Counted from the first letter of the stretch, positions 24,236 to 33,309 are shown. The stretch is 33,914 bases of DNA from Betaproteobacteria bacterium (GCA_947476215.1 CANJQI010000001.1:93260-127173); one strand, 5' to 3'. The notes: generated from the letters alone by a model not told the origin. Numbers and translations are program-made.

Positions 24236-25594
24236 ATGGAATATACAAAACATCTCGCACAGTTCGCGACGCAAATTCAGTATGCCGATCTGCCTTCGCA
24301 GGTAATAGCCAGAGCCGCGGAGCTCGCGCTTCACACCTGGGGCGTGCAACTCGCGGGCAGCACGCTGCCTTGGGGCAAGGCGGCCTACCGCTATGTGATG
24401 AACGAGGGCACAGGCACAAAAAGTACGGTGCTCAACTACGGTCTGAAGACGTCGACTGTGAACGCCGCCTTCGCCAACGGTACCTTTGGTCATGGTTTTG
24501 AAATGGACGATAATCATGCGGCGACCGGCGTCAAGGGCGGTTGCGTGGTTGTTCCGGCCGCGCTCGCCGTGGGCGAGCAGAAATTCAGCTCCGGTAGGGA
24601 TTTTCTGCTGGCTATGGTGGCAGCGTACGAGGTCATGATCCGGATCGGACTGTCGGTGCATCCCGCGCTATATAACGGCCCGTTTCACCCCAATGGGACC
24701 TGCGGCCCGTTTGGGTCCGCCGTTGCCGCCGCGAGACTGATGCGTTTCGATGAAGCCACCATGCTGCAGGCGATCAGTATCGCCGCCGGACATTCCGCCG
24801 GTCTCAAGGAAGCGCCCATTACCGGGCGCGGACACCTCAAACGCCTGTACGGCGGGATGGCGGCATCCAGCGGTGTGCGCTCCGCCTTGCTTGCCAGCGA
24901 AGGGTTGACCGGACCGGTGACCATGCTCGAAGGAGAGCATGGATTTTGCCGCGCCATCGGCGGCCCCGATCCCAACCTCGCGGAGCTCACGCGGGCACTG
25001 GGCAGTGACTGGCAGATCATGAAGGTTCACTACAAGGTATATGCTCAGGACGGTTTCATACAGCCCATGACCGAGGCCCTGGAGCGCATGGTTAAACGCC
25101 ATGGATTCGGCGCCGGCGACATCGCGGACATACAGGCCGGCACCAACAGAGTCGCGCATACGCGCGTCATTGGCGTGATACGCGAGCCCAACGACTTGAC
25201 CAGCGCGCAGTTCAGCGCCAACTTCAGTCTGGCACTGTTTTTGGTCAAGGGCGGCGCGGGATTCCATGAGTACACCGATGAGAATCTGGTTGATCCTGAA
25301 GTTGTCGCCTTGAGCAGGAAGATACACACCTACGTCGATGACGAGATTGAAGCGGAATATCAGAGAACGCGTCCGCGTGGTGCGCGCATCACGGTGCGCC
25401 TGAACTCCGGACAGACGTATACCGATTGTGTTCCCGACCTGCGTGCCATGACTGCCGACGATGTCGATCAAAAATTCCGGCGGCTCGCCACTGTCGCGGT
25501 CAGCGAGGAGAAGTGCGAGCGTTTGATCAAGACAGTACGCGGGCTTGAAGAGGTGCGCGATGTTTCAACCCTGGTGCCGCTGCTCAGTCGTTAG
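24236..25594 (+). CDS. MmgE/PrpD family protein
   Basis: 452 residues with the MmgE/PrpD layout. The N-terminal helical domain includes FANGTFGHGFEMDDNHAATG (the DD-containing segment around residue 90 that contributes to the active site in this fold) and HPNGTCGPFGSAVAAARLM. The middle has SAGLKEAPITGRGHLKRLYGG and the C-terminal lid KVHYKVYAQDGFIQPMTEAL. It resembles the cis-aconitate decarboxylase/MmgE branch rather than PrpD proper, but the substrate cannot be assigned. It sits between a Bug receptor (10 bp upstream) and prpD (36 bp downstream). Confidence 0.9.
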   Translation: MEYTKHLAQFATQIQYADLPSQVIARAAELALHTWGVQLAGSTLPWGKAAYRYVMNEGTGTKSTVLNYGLKTSTVNAAFANGTFGHGFEMDDNHAATGVKGGCVVVPAALAVGEQKFSSGRDFLLAMVAAYEVMIRIGLSVHPALYNGPFHPNGTCGPFGSAVAAARLMRFDEATMLQAISIAAGHSAGLKEAPITGRGHLKRLYGGMAASSGVRSALLASEGLTGPVTMLEGEHGFCRAIGGPDPNLAELTRALGSDWQIMKVHYKVYAQDGFIQPMTEALERMVKRHGFGAGDIADIQAGTNRVAHTRVIGVIREPNDLTSAQFSANFSLALFLVKGGAGFHEYTDENLVDPEVVALSRKIHTYVDDEIEAEYQRTRPRGARITVRLNSGQTYTDCVPDLRAMTADDVDQKFRRLATVAVSEEKCERLIKTVRGLEEVRDVSTLVPLLSR

Positions 25595-25630
25595 GCAGCC
25601 CAAGAAATCGACATACAAACGAGGAAACCC

Positions 25631-27076
25631 ATGACCACACCTTCCAATACCCGCTTCAAACCCGATCAGGCTATGGCGGATGTCGCGGACTATGTAATCA
25701 AGTACAAGGTCAAGAGTGTCGAGGCCTACGATACCGCGCGCCAGTGTCTGATGGACAGCCTGGGCTGCGCCATGGAGGCTCTGTCCTATCCGGCGTGTAC
25801 CAAATTGCTGGGGCCTGTCGTTCCCGGCACGGTGGTGCCTAACGGCGCCAAGGTACCCGGCACATCGTACCAGCTTGACCCGGTAATGGCGGCGTTCAAC
25901 ATCGCGTGCCTGGTGCGCTGGGTGGATTTCAGCGATACCTGGCTGGCGGCCGAAGGCGGACATCCGTCAGATAATCTGGGCGGCATACTCGCGACCGCGG
26001 ACTATCTGTCGCGCGTTAACGTGGCACAGGGCAAGAAACCGCTGCTGATGCGCGAGGTGCTTACGGCTTTGATCAAGGCCTATGAAATCCAGGGCGTGAT
26101 GGCACTGGAAAACAGTTTTCACGCGGTGGGGCTGGACGGCAGCGTGGGGCTGGCCAAGCTCGGCAGTACGGCGGTGATAACCGCCATGTTCGGCGGCACG
26201 CGCGACGACATCATCAATGCTGTTTCGAACGTCTGGGTTGATGGCCAGACGCTGCGCGTATTCCGCCACGCGCCCAACGCCGGCTCGCGCAAGTCATGGG
26301 CGGCCGCCGATGCCGCAAGCCGTTCGGTGCGTCTTGCAATGATGACGCTCAAAGGCGAAATGGGTTATCCCACGGCCTTGACCGCCAAACGCTGGGGGTT
26401 GTATGACGTGTGTTTTGACGGCAAGCCGTTCAAGTTCCAGCGTCCCTATGGATCGTACGTCATCGAAAATGTCCTCTTCAAGATTTCCTATCCGACGGCG
26501 TTCCACTGTCAGCCGGCGGTCGAGTGCGCGCTTAAGCTCCATCCCAAGGTAGGAAAACGGCTCAACGACATCAAGAAGATCGTCCTCACCACACATGAAA
26601 ACTTGATACGCATCAGCGACAAGGCGGGCCCGCTCAGCAACCCTGCGGACCGCGACCATTGCGTGCGCTATACCATCGCGGTGCCGCTCATCAAGGGCAG
26701 CCTGTGCACGGCGGACTACGAGGATGATGTCGCTGCCGACCCGCGCATCGACATGCTACGCAACAAGATCGTGTGTGTTGAAAACCGGCAATGGAATATA
26801 GACTATCTCGATCCGAAGAAACGATCAGTGCCGTGCGCGGTGCAGGTGTTCTTCAACGACGGCAGCAAGACCGAAAACGTGGTGATTGAGTATCCGCTGG
26901 GTCATCGCAGGCGGCGCAAGGAGGGATTGCCGCAGCTGGAAGCAAAGTTCAGGACCAATCTGGCGCGGCGCTTTGCACCGCGACGGCAGATGGCGATACT
27001 CGATCTGTGCAAAAACCAGAAGCGGCTCGAGGCCACGCCGGTTCATGAGTTCGTGGATCTGTTCGTCAGTTATTGA
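25631..27076 (+). CDS. prpD: 2-methylcitrate dehydratase PrpD
   Basis: 481 residues and recognisably orthologous over its full length to E. coli PrpD (483). Diagnostic stretches: DSLGCAMEALSYPACTKLLG, VPGTVVPNGAKVPGT, VDFSDTWLAAEGGHPSDNLG, the motif VDGQTLRVFRHAPNAG, MGYPTALTAKRWGLYDV, FQRPYGSYVIENVLFKISYP and LSNPADRDHCVRYTIAVPL. The classical reaction is dehydration of 2-methylcitrate to 2-methyl-cis-aconitate in propionate breakdown. GAGGAAA lies upstream of the ATG. No prpB, prpC, acnD or prpF is adjacent, so it has either been recruited to another pathway or acts with methylcitrate-cycle genes elsewhere. Confidence 0.94.
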   Translation: MTTPSNTRFKPDQAMADVADYVIKYKVKSVEAYDTARQCLMDSLGCAMEALSYPACTKLLGPVVPGTVVPNGAKVPGTSYQLDPVMAAFNIACLVRWVDFSDTWLAAEGGHPSDNLGGILATADYLSRVNVAQGKKPLLMREVLTALIKAYEIQGVMALENSFHAVGLDGSVGLAKLGSTAVITAMFGGTRDDIINAVSNVWVDGQTLRVFRHAPNAGSRKSWAAADAASRSVRLAMMTLKGEMGYPTALTAKRWGLYDVCFDGKPFKFQRPYGSYVIENVLFKISYPTAFHCQPAVECALKLHPKVGKRLNDIKKIVLTTHENLIRISDKAGPLSNPADRDHCVRYTIAVPLIKGSLCTADYEDDVAADPRIDMLRNKIVCVENRQWNIDYLDPKKRSVPCAVQVFFNDGSKTENVVIEYPLGHRRRRKEGLPQLEAKFRTNLARRFAPRRQMAILDLCKNQKRLEATPVHEFVDLFVSY

Positions 27077-27118
27077 GCGTTTCATAATAGATGACAGTCA
27101 GAACGCTCAATCCCTCAC

Positions 27119-27508
27119 CCCGACGGCTATACGCTGCTGTTTGGTCTGCAGTCCACGCACGCCGTCAATCCGGCCATGTACAAAGACCTGCCGTTTGATC
27201 CGATCAAGGATTTCACGCCGGTAACGTTGACGGCTTATTCGCCGCAACTGCTGGCGATATACCCGGGCGTTGCGGCGAAAACGCCGCAGGAATTTATTTC
27301 GCTGGCGAAGAGCGCACCCGGCCGCATGAGTTTCGGTTCGTCCGGTACGGGATCATCACCGCATCTGGCGTTCGAGTTATTCAAGCGCGCGGCCGGCATT
27401 GATCTGGTGCATGTGCCGTACAAGGGCAGCGGGCTGGCGATCATTGATCTGATCGCCGGACAGGTTCAAGCCATCAACGGTGGCGTGGCGGGGTTCCTGC
27501 CCCACGTA
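27119..27508 (+). pseudogene. Middle fragment of a Bug/TctC-type receptor gene
   Basis: Plus-strand frame beginning exactly at the family motif PDGYTLLFGLQSTHAVNP (27119). It continues with LPFDPIKDFTPVTL, FGSSGTGSSPHLAFELFKRA and VHVPYKGSGLAIIDLIAG and ends at GGVAGFLPHV near 27508. There is no signal peptide, no binding loop and no C-terminal third; a stop lies just upstream at 27092-27094. After 27511 the frame enters the antisense of another Bug fragment. It is a fragment, not a functional receptor. Confidence 0.9.
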
Positions 27509-27791
27509 GGGTATAACCGTCCGGCGGCGCTTTGGCCACAACGTCAGGCAGAAGTGGCGTTGGCTGGTTGTCCACGATCAATTGCTGTCCGAAGGGCCCC
27601 GACATGGCTTGTGCAATCAAGCGCGCGATAACATCGTTACCGCCGCCTATGCCGGCCGTGGCAATGCGTATGGACTTGATCGGATATGCCGGTCCCGAGC
27701 CAGGCGTGGCGGTATGAGCGGTTGCCATGCCGCTGCACACAACAGTCAGTCCAACGACGCTAACACTTGCGAAGAAACGTCGCGGTAGCAT
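27507..27791 (-). pseudogene. N-terminal fragment of a Bug/TctC-type receptor gene
   Basis: Minus-strand frame from the ATG at 27791: signal peptide LPRRFFASVSVVGLTVVC, mature start YPIKSIRIATAGIGGGNDVI, then IVDNQPTPLLPDVVAKAPPD and GYTL at 27507. There it runs into the antisense of the plus-strand Bug fragment; the frame closes at 27474 with nonsense residues. Only the first third is left. It was probably once co-transcribed with the amidohydrolase gene, whose stop is 22 bp upstream. Confidence 0.88.
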
Positions 27792-27813
27792 AATTGCGCC
27801 GAGCGTCAATTTG

Positions 27814-28674
27814 TCAGGCGGCTATCGGCGCCGGCGTCGGAAGTTCGTGCAGCTGAATGACGTTTTCATACAGGATTTTTGTGCGGCTGGTGTCCGGCAA
27901 ATGCCCCAGATCCCTGGCAATGACGTCGCGCGACCTGGGCCAGGTGGAATTTTTATGAGGGAAATCGTTCGACCACATGCAGTTGTCCAACCGCCATCCA
28001 TTGAACAGCAAACGTGCAGGCGGGTCATTGAAGAAAGTTGCGTAGACCTGCCGCTTAAAGTGCTCGCTTGGAAGCATGGTCATCTGGCTCACGTGCGCTT
28101 GGACTTTGAGGCAGCACTTGTCCCATTCCGAAAGGACAAAGGGCAACCAGCTCGTTTCGTTCTCCACCAGGACTATTTTCAGTCGTGGGAAACGCTCGAG
28201 CACGCCGGAGGTAATTATCTGTAATAACGTATTATTCGCATAAAGCGATTTCATGTTGACTGAATGCGCGAGATGGATGGTGACATTCGTGCTCTTTTTC
28301 GCCATATCCGGCCCATAGGGCATACCGGTAAGCGTATGCAGACTCACCGGCATTTGCAGGTCCTGTGCTGTTGCCCAAAAGCGCTCGTAGTGGTCGGTTG
28401 CGAACGACAATTCAGGAGGAGGGACCTGCCAGATCATGACGCCACGCATGCCTTCTTTTTTGCGGCGATGAACTTCTCGCACCGCGTTTTCTATCCGGTA
28501 GGTGGAAATAGTACCCACGCCAAAGAGCCGGTCCGGGATATGTGCGCAGTGGTCAATCAGCCTATCGTTATTGATGCGGAAACAGGATTTCTGTAGGGTG
28601 GCGTCGGTCAAACCAAACTGTTTCAGTGCGAGGCTTGCATAGAGAATTTCGCCGCTGACGCCGTCCATGGCCAT
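27814..28674 (-). pseudogene. Amidohydrolase-2 family protein, 5'-truncated
   Basis: 286 residues of a PF04909-type metal-dependent hydrolase or decarboxylase. Visible parts are MDGVSGEILYASLALKQFG, RGVMIWQVPPPEL, PVSLHTLTG, THE HLAHSV metal-ligand region (TIHLAHSVNMKSLY), ERFPRLKIVLVENETSWLP and the C-terminal NCMWSNDFPHKNSTWPRS with its catalytic Asp. The N-terminal segment carrying the first metal-binding HxH is missing. In the same frame upstream codons still look native (VRARE before the Met at 28674) but meet a TGA about 12 codons earlier. The family normally has 350-400 residues. Probably inactive because the first metal ligands are gone. Confidence 0.75.
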
Positions 28675-28688
28675 TTCCCGCGCGCGGA

Positions 28689-28708
28689 CCTTAGACTCCC
28701 TTAGACTC
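28689..28708. repeat. Perfect 10-bp tandem duplication
   Basis: CCTTAGACTC occurs twice back to back (28689-28698 and 28699-28708), just upstream of the remaining amidohydrolase frame. Being 10 bp, the duplication shifts the reading frame by one; it may be one of the lesions that inactivated the gene. Confidence 0.8.
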
Positions 28709-28751
28709 TTTCACGATCCCAACCTAAACAGTCTGTTCAAACGAGAGCGGC

Positions 28752-31694
28752 TTAAACGACGGCGACGTTATCCAAGCCATGCTGTCCGGTTTCGGTTTCG
28801 TCTGCGGCCGGCAGCAAGAGCGATACCGTGGTGCCTACGCCATACTGGCTTGCGATGTCTACGGTGCCGTGGTGCATATCGACGATTTCCTTGACCAGCG
28901 ACAGTCCCAGTCCGGTGCCGGGAATGGATCCGGAGGTGTTGTCCGCGCGCCAGAAGCGTACGAATGCGTGGTTCAGTTCATCGGGCGTCATACCGATGCC
29001 ATGGTCAGTTACCCGAATATTAATGAATTTCCGGCCACTCCTGTCGACGGTTTGCACCGATAATTTGATCGGTACGGATGCCGCGCTGTACTTGGCTACA
29101 TTGCTCAACAGGTTGTGGATCGCACGCCGGATTTTGTCTTCGTCCAGCATCGCTACCAGCGACCCAGTGGTGTCCATTTCCAGCGTGATCTCATGCCGGT
29201 CTATGAAGCGTTTTCCCTCGCGGGGCACGGATGTGCCGTTGAACAGGTCGGTCAGGATAGACCTCACATCATGCGCCTTGGTTTTTAGGAGGTTTACGCC
29301 CGTTGCTTCGATCTTGGCGAGATCTAGCAGGTCGTTAATCAGATCTCTCAGTTGCAATGAGTGGCGGAATATGCTGTTCGCCAGTTCCAGGCGTTCTTGC
29401 TCACCGTACTCTTGTGTGCTCAGCAGCTCGGAAAAGCCGAGGATGGTGGTCAGCGGGGTGCGCAGTTCGTGGGCGGCGGTGGCCAGGAAACTGCTTTTCA
29501 TTGCATCCAGCTGGAATTCCCGGGTGATGTCCCTGAAATAATAAACACATGACTGGCTATCCTGGTCTTGTCGCGGAATTTGTTTTGAATACCTGATCAG
29601 TTTTTCCTTTGGGGAGTTGATGGCGATAACACCTTCTTCTGTCGCCGTGCTCCTGGTAACTATTTCCTGCTCCGGAGCATGCGAAATATTTTTGATGAGC
29701 GCCCAGAAATCCCCATGTGAGATTCCGCTTTTCAGGTGATCTGGATCAACGCCTAGAATTTCACATAAAGAACGGTTGTGTGCCGACAACCGGCCGTTGT
29801 CGTCGAATGATGCCAACCCATCCGGACTCAGCGTAAAAATGGCGTCGATTTCCGCGTTCTTTATAGAAATAGCACGCTGTTGATCATAAGTTTCCCGCAA
29901 GTCCTTCAGGTAAAGGCAGAGCTGTTTTGCCGATCCGTAATAAGTCAGGCTTGCGCTTAACTCGACCGGCAGATCTTTGCCTGCCGCAGTGCGGAGCCAG
30001 AGGGTATTCTCACGCCATATTTTTCCGGCTTCTCCGATGGCGAACAGTGATGCGCAGTAATCTGAAAAATTCTGCCGCGATTCGGAGGCCACGTAGTGGT
30101 CCGGAAAACGCAGGCCACACAGTTCGATGTTCTTCCGGCCCAGGATACGTTCCGCGGCGGGGTTGCAGTCAGTGATGATGAGATCCGGGGATAGCGTGAT
30201 AAAGCCGTCGAGCGCACCGTTGATGATCGCTGTCTTTCGGCGCTCGCTCTGCGTCAGCGCCATTTCCGCGGCCGCTTTCGTAGTATTGTCAAACGCAATG
30301 CAGTCTATGCGTGCGGAGTGCTGCGGCCCGACGTGCTGGAGGCGGACATCGTAGACCCGCTCGCCGTGGGTGGACTCGACCTTGATATAAAAGCGGGCTT
30401 GGCCGTGGCGGAGGGTCTCTTCGAGGGATCTGCGCAGTTGCGCGCGCTCGGATCGGCTGAACAGCCTGTAGACATCCCGCCAGTGCAGATTTGGCTTGGA
30501 CGGGAGGGGTAGCAGTCGCGCGAACGACTGGCTGGCATAGCTGATCACGCCGTTTTTAAGTTCGAAGGATAAGGCGATGATGTCACCGCTGCTTGCAATG
30601 CTTTCCAGACGCGCCCTGGTAAGGCTGAGTTCGTCGAAGGTGAGTTGGATCTTCTCCTCGTAACTGTGCTCTGTGGTGTTCAGCACATCCACGACCCTCA
30701 GCACGGATTGCTGCAGTCGCGACATCGAGGTTCCAGCATGTTCCGGCTCATGGCCGGAGGATCCCACACGTGCAATTTCTTCGGCAATCGCGGTAATCCG
30801 GCGCACCGGTTCAACGTAACGGACCTTGACCCACCGCGCCAGCGTGAAGAAAACCGTCCAAGTCAGCGTAGCTACCAACAAATAAGACAGGATGATCAGG
30901 ATGATCGCTTGCCGCTCCCGGGTGGTCGGCACGGTATGGTCTACCAGCACCTGGTGTTGTAAAAATGGCGCCGGCAGGGCGAAGCCGATCGTCGTCGTCG
31001 TTGTGGCGCCAAGGAAATAACTTGCCGCCGGTTCGCGCGCCACGTTCCGCGCATCGTTTACAGCCACCACCGTAATCGCGGTGTGTTCGCCATCCACATT
31101 ACTGCCGTCAGTGATGGCGGTTGCATTGATGATTATTGTCAGATCCAGCAGCGCCACCAGTACGCCTTCGTACTTGTTTGTGGGCGGGAACCAGACTGGC
31201 ACGATCAGGATTGTATGATTGTCATCTCGTATCTGATACGCGGTTTCGCCGCGCGCGATGATGGCCTGTAGTTGCCGGGGCTCAATTTTCAGAATCGATT
31301 TTTTCCCCGGAGCCAACAGGGAGGCAATCGGGGTGCCGACCCCGTCGAGCAATGCAAGTTCCAATATCGCCTTGTTTCCGCCTATTACCGATGCGAGATG
31401 TGGTTTCAGGTAAGCTTCCAGTCCTGCGGAGTCACTCAGGGCGTTGCGGATGAGCGGACTCGTTGCTTCGCTTTGGACAACGTTGACCAAAGCTGTGAGT
31501 TGGCTTGCAAAGCTGGCGGCGAGGAAGTTGATTTTGCTGCCGCTGCTCGCGATCACGCGCTCATTCATAACCCGGATCGAGGAGTCGACGATGCCGATTG
31601 ACAGCGCCGCCAGAAACAGAGTCGAGAAGGCGACGATGCACAGAGGCAGCCGCCCGATGATTAACTCCGTGATACGGTGCGACAGTTGCTTCAT
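28752..31694 (-). CDS. Membrane sensor histidine kinase with extracytoplasmic domain and several PAS-like domains
   Basis: 980 residues. A first membrane helix (about 15-37), a periplasmic Cache-like sensor region (about 40-260) and a second helix (about 263-285) are followed by a HAMP-like stretch. Three PAS-like regions lie at about 365-475, 485-605 and 612-728. The last contains ITREFQLD leading into the kinase. HisKA has H742 in ATAAHELRTPLTTILGFSELL. The ATPase domain has the N box HNLLSNVAKYS (N865), the G1 box DHGIGM, the F box FVRFWRAD and the G2 box GTGLGLSLV. There is no receiver domain, so phosphotransfer is expected to the separate receiver gene of the same operon. It starts 29 bp after the binding-protein gene. 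Signal unknown; the neighbouring ligand-binding protein may present it. Confidence 0.92.
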   Translation of the reverse strand: MKQLSHRITELIIGRLPLCIVAFSTLFLAALSIGIVDSSIRVMNERVIASSGSKINFLAASFASQLTALVNVVQSEATSPLIRNALSDSAGLEAYLKPHLASVIGGNKAILELALLDGVGTPIASLLAPGKKSILKIEPRQLQAIIARGETAYQIRDDNHTILIVPVWFPPTNKYEGVLVALLDLTIIINATAITDGSNVDGEHTAITVVAVNDARNVAREPAASYFLGATTTTTIGFALPAPFLQHQVLVDHTVPTTRERQAIILIILSYLLVATLTWTVFFTLARWVKVRYVEPVRRITAIAEEIARVGSSGHEPEHAGTSMSRLQQSVLRVVDVLNTTEHSYEEKIQLTFDELSLTRARLESIASSGDIIALSFELKNGVISYASQSFARLLPLPSKPNLHWRDVYRLFSRSERAQLRRSLEETLRHGQARFYIKVESTHGERVYDVRLQHVGPQHSARIDCIAFDNTTKAAAEMALTQSERRKTAIINGALDGFITLSPDLIITDCNPAAERILGRKNIELCGLRFPDHYVASESRQNFSDYCASLFAIGEAGKIWRENTLWLRTAAGKDLPVELSASLTYYGSAKQLCLYLKDLRETYDQQRAISIKNAEIDAIFTLSPDGLASFDDNGRLSAHNRSLCEILGVDPDHLKSGISHGDFWALIKNISHAPEQEIVTRSTATEEGVIAINSPKEKLIRYSKQIPRQDQDSQSCVYYFRDITREFQLDAMKSSFLATAAHELRTPLTTILGFSELLSTQEYGEQERLELANSIFRHSLQLRDLINDLLDLAKIEATGVNLLKTKAHDVRSILTDLFNGTSVPREGKRFIDRHEITLEMDTTGSLVAMLDEDKIRRAIHNLLSNVAKYSAASVPIKLSVQTVDRSGRKFINIRVTDHGIGMTPDELNHAFVRFWRADNTSGSIPGTGLGLSLVKEIVDMHHGTVDIASQYGVGTTVSLLLPAADETETGQHGLDNVAVV

Positions 31695-31723
31695 CGGATG
31701 CGGGGTGCGGTTGCCATGCCCGT

Positions 31724-32878
31724 TCAGAGTTCCGGCCGGATTTCACCATTTGCCGCGTAGCGGCAAAAAAAGACATCTTCTTCGGAAAGTGCATCCCGGT
31801 TGCCGCGCGCGTACGGCGCCACATACCGCTTGATGATGCCCTGGTGTGACTGGATGTTTGTCATGGCTTTAACGACTGCTGGCCCGCTGATGCTCGAAAG
31901 CGGGCGGATTGCGGCGCCGATCATCATCATCAGGTCGTAGGCATGGGCAATCCCGACCTGTGCCGAAAACGCGTGAATGTTGTCGACTGCCAGTAGTTTC
32001 GCGGCTCTGGTGGCGAGGCGCGCCGCTGCCGGGTTTTTCGAGCGCTGGAAGTTGAAGGTCTGCACAAACGAAATATCCAGTTGCAGTATCGTGCGCTTCG
32101 ACAGGCCGATCGTGTCACCGCCGGCGATCCCCCAGTGGCTGAGGATCGGCAGTCTTCGGTTGGCGGGCAGTTTTCCGACGATTTCGTTAGCCAGCAACGC
32201 GGCCTCGGGCTCATTGGCGACCAACACCAGGGCTTGCGCTCCGGCATCGGCCAGCGCGAGGTACTGCGGCAGCAGCGTGGTCTCCCCGCCCCAGTTGTAG
32301 ATCTGCTGGTTCAGTGCGGGGCCATTGGCCAGCGTCGACAGTTTTTTCTCGATCGCGCTGATACAACTGCGTCCCCAGCCGGAGTTCGGCGTCATCAGGC
32401 CCAGCGTGCGATAACCTTTCCGCACGCCGCGTTCGACGATCTTCGACATTGCCCAACTGTCGCGCATCGATAGCCGAAACACGAACTGCGACCGCTCCGG
32501 GTCAGCGGTAATATCATCCGCTGCAGACCACGGCACGAATAGGGGAACGCCCAGCTCCTTCGAGACCGGCATCATGGCGAGCACCACCGGGCTGAATTTG
32601 CCGCCAAAAATGCCCGCCAGATTTTCGCGCTTCGCCAACTCGCGCACATGATCAACGCCGCGCCTCGGTATTGATCCGTTGTCGTATTTCAGCAACTCCC
32701 AGGAAAAGCCCGTGGCGCCGGTTGCGGCATTCAGATCCTGCAGCGCCAGCGTCAGCCCGGCAATGACCGCCTCGTCGGAAAGACTGGTGGTGTGCGAGAT
32801 TTCCGTAGAAATGGCAATCACGGCCGATTTACCGGCGGCGTTTGACAGGTGAACCGGGAGCAGGGCGCCGCTTGACAA
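31724..32878 (-). CDS. ABC-type periplasmic ligand-binding protein (branched-chain amino acid/urea type), sensor-associated
   Basis: Type I periplasmic binding fold: SAVIAISTEISHTTSLSDEA, LTLALQDLNAATG, FSWELLKYDNGSIPRRGVDH, AGIFGGKFSPVVLAMMPV, LFVPWSAADD, FRLSMRDSWAM and YRTLGLMTPNSGWGRS. There is no permease or ATPase gene beside it. The coordinates use the first canonical start, TTG at 32878 (384 residues), but this cuts the signal peptide. The same frame upstream encodes LKHRRQLLLTAGALSSG, a plausible secretion signal with twin arginines. It begins after an ATC at 32920-32918 that overlaps the receiver gene's stop and has a G-rich ribosome-binding site. The true start may be that ATC. It lies between receiver and kinase genes, so ligand presentation to the kinase is likely. 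Confidence 0.85.
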   Translation of the reverse strand: MSSGALLPVHLSNAAGKSAVIAISTEISHTTSLSDEAVIAGLTLALQDLNAATGATGFSWELLKYDNGSIPRRGVDHVRELAKRENLAGIFGGKFSPVVLAMMPVSKELGVPLFVPWSAADDITADPERSQFVFRLSMRDSWAMSKIVERGVRKGYRTLGLMTPNSGWGRSCISAIEKKLSTLANGPALNQQIYNWGGETTLLPQYLALADAGAQALVLVANEPEAALLANEIVGKLPANRRLPILSHWGIAGGDTIGLSKRTILQLDISFVQTFNFQRSKNPAAARLATRAAKLLAVDNIHAFSAQVGIAHAYDLMMMIGAAIRPLSSISGPAVVKAMTNIQSHQGIIKRYVAPYARGNRDALSEEDVFFCRYAANGEIRPEL

Positions 32879-32913
32879 CGCGCCCGCAGTCAGCAGCAGT
32901 TGTCTTCGGTGTT

Positions 32914-33309
32914 TTAGGATGTCGTGCCCCCCTCTTCTGATTCGAGTACTGTTTTGATGGTATCGAGCAGGTGTTGGCGGGTGAACGGCTTGATGATGTA
33001 AGCATCACACCGCAGTTTGGCCGCAGCCACCACGTCGTCGAACTGGCCCTTTGCGGAAATCATGACGATTTTCGTCGTCATAACCTTGTTATTCTTGACG
33101 ATATCCAGCAGTTCAAGGCCGTTAGGATAACCGGGCATCATGATGTCCAGCAGGATCAGGTCGGGCCGGTATGTCTGGATCTGGGTGATGGCCGCTTTGC
33201 CATCGTGCGCTTCGAGTAATTCATAACCTTCCGGGGAGAGGATCATTCGGATCAGTTTTCGAACGTCCTCCTGGTCGTCAACAATCAATATGGAGAGGGG
33301 GCTTTGCAT
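32914..33309 (-). CDS. Single-domain response regulator (CheY-like receiver)
   Basis: 131 residues comprising only a receiver domain. Acidic pocket D11-D12 (LIVDDQED), phosphoacceptor D55 in LILLDIMMPG, S85 in MISAKG and K107 in IIKPF are all present. There is no DNA-binding output domain, so it must act by protein interaction or as a phosphorelay intermediate. The ATG at 33309 follows AAGGAA. It is the first gene of the minus-strand operon receiver, ligand-binding protein, histidine kinase, whose kinase is the likely phosphodonor. The last bases overlap the putative start of the ligand-binding protein. Confidence 0.95.
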   Translation of the reverse strand: MQSPLSILIVDDQEDVRKLIRMILSPEGYELLEAHDGKAAITQIQTYRPDLILLDIMMPGYPNGLELLDIVKNNKVMTTKIVMISAKGQFDDVVAAAKLRCDAYIIKPFTRQHLLDTIKTVLESEEGGTTS

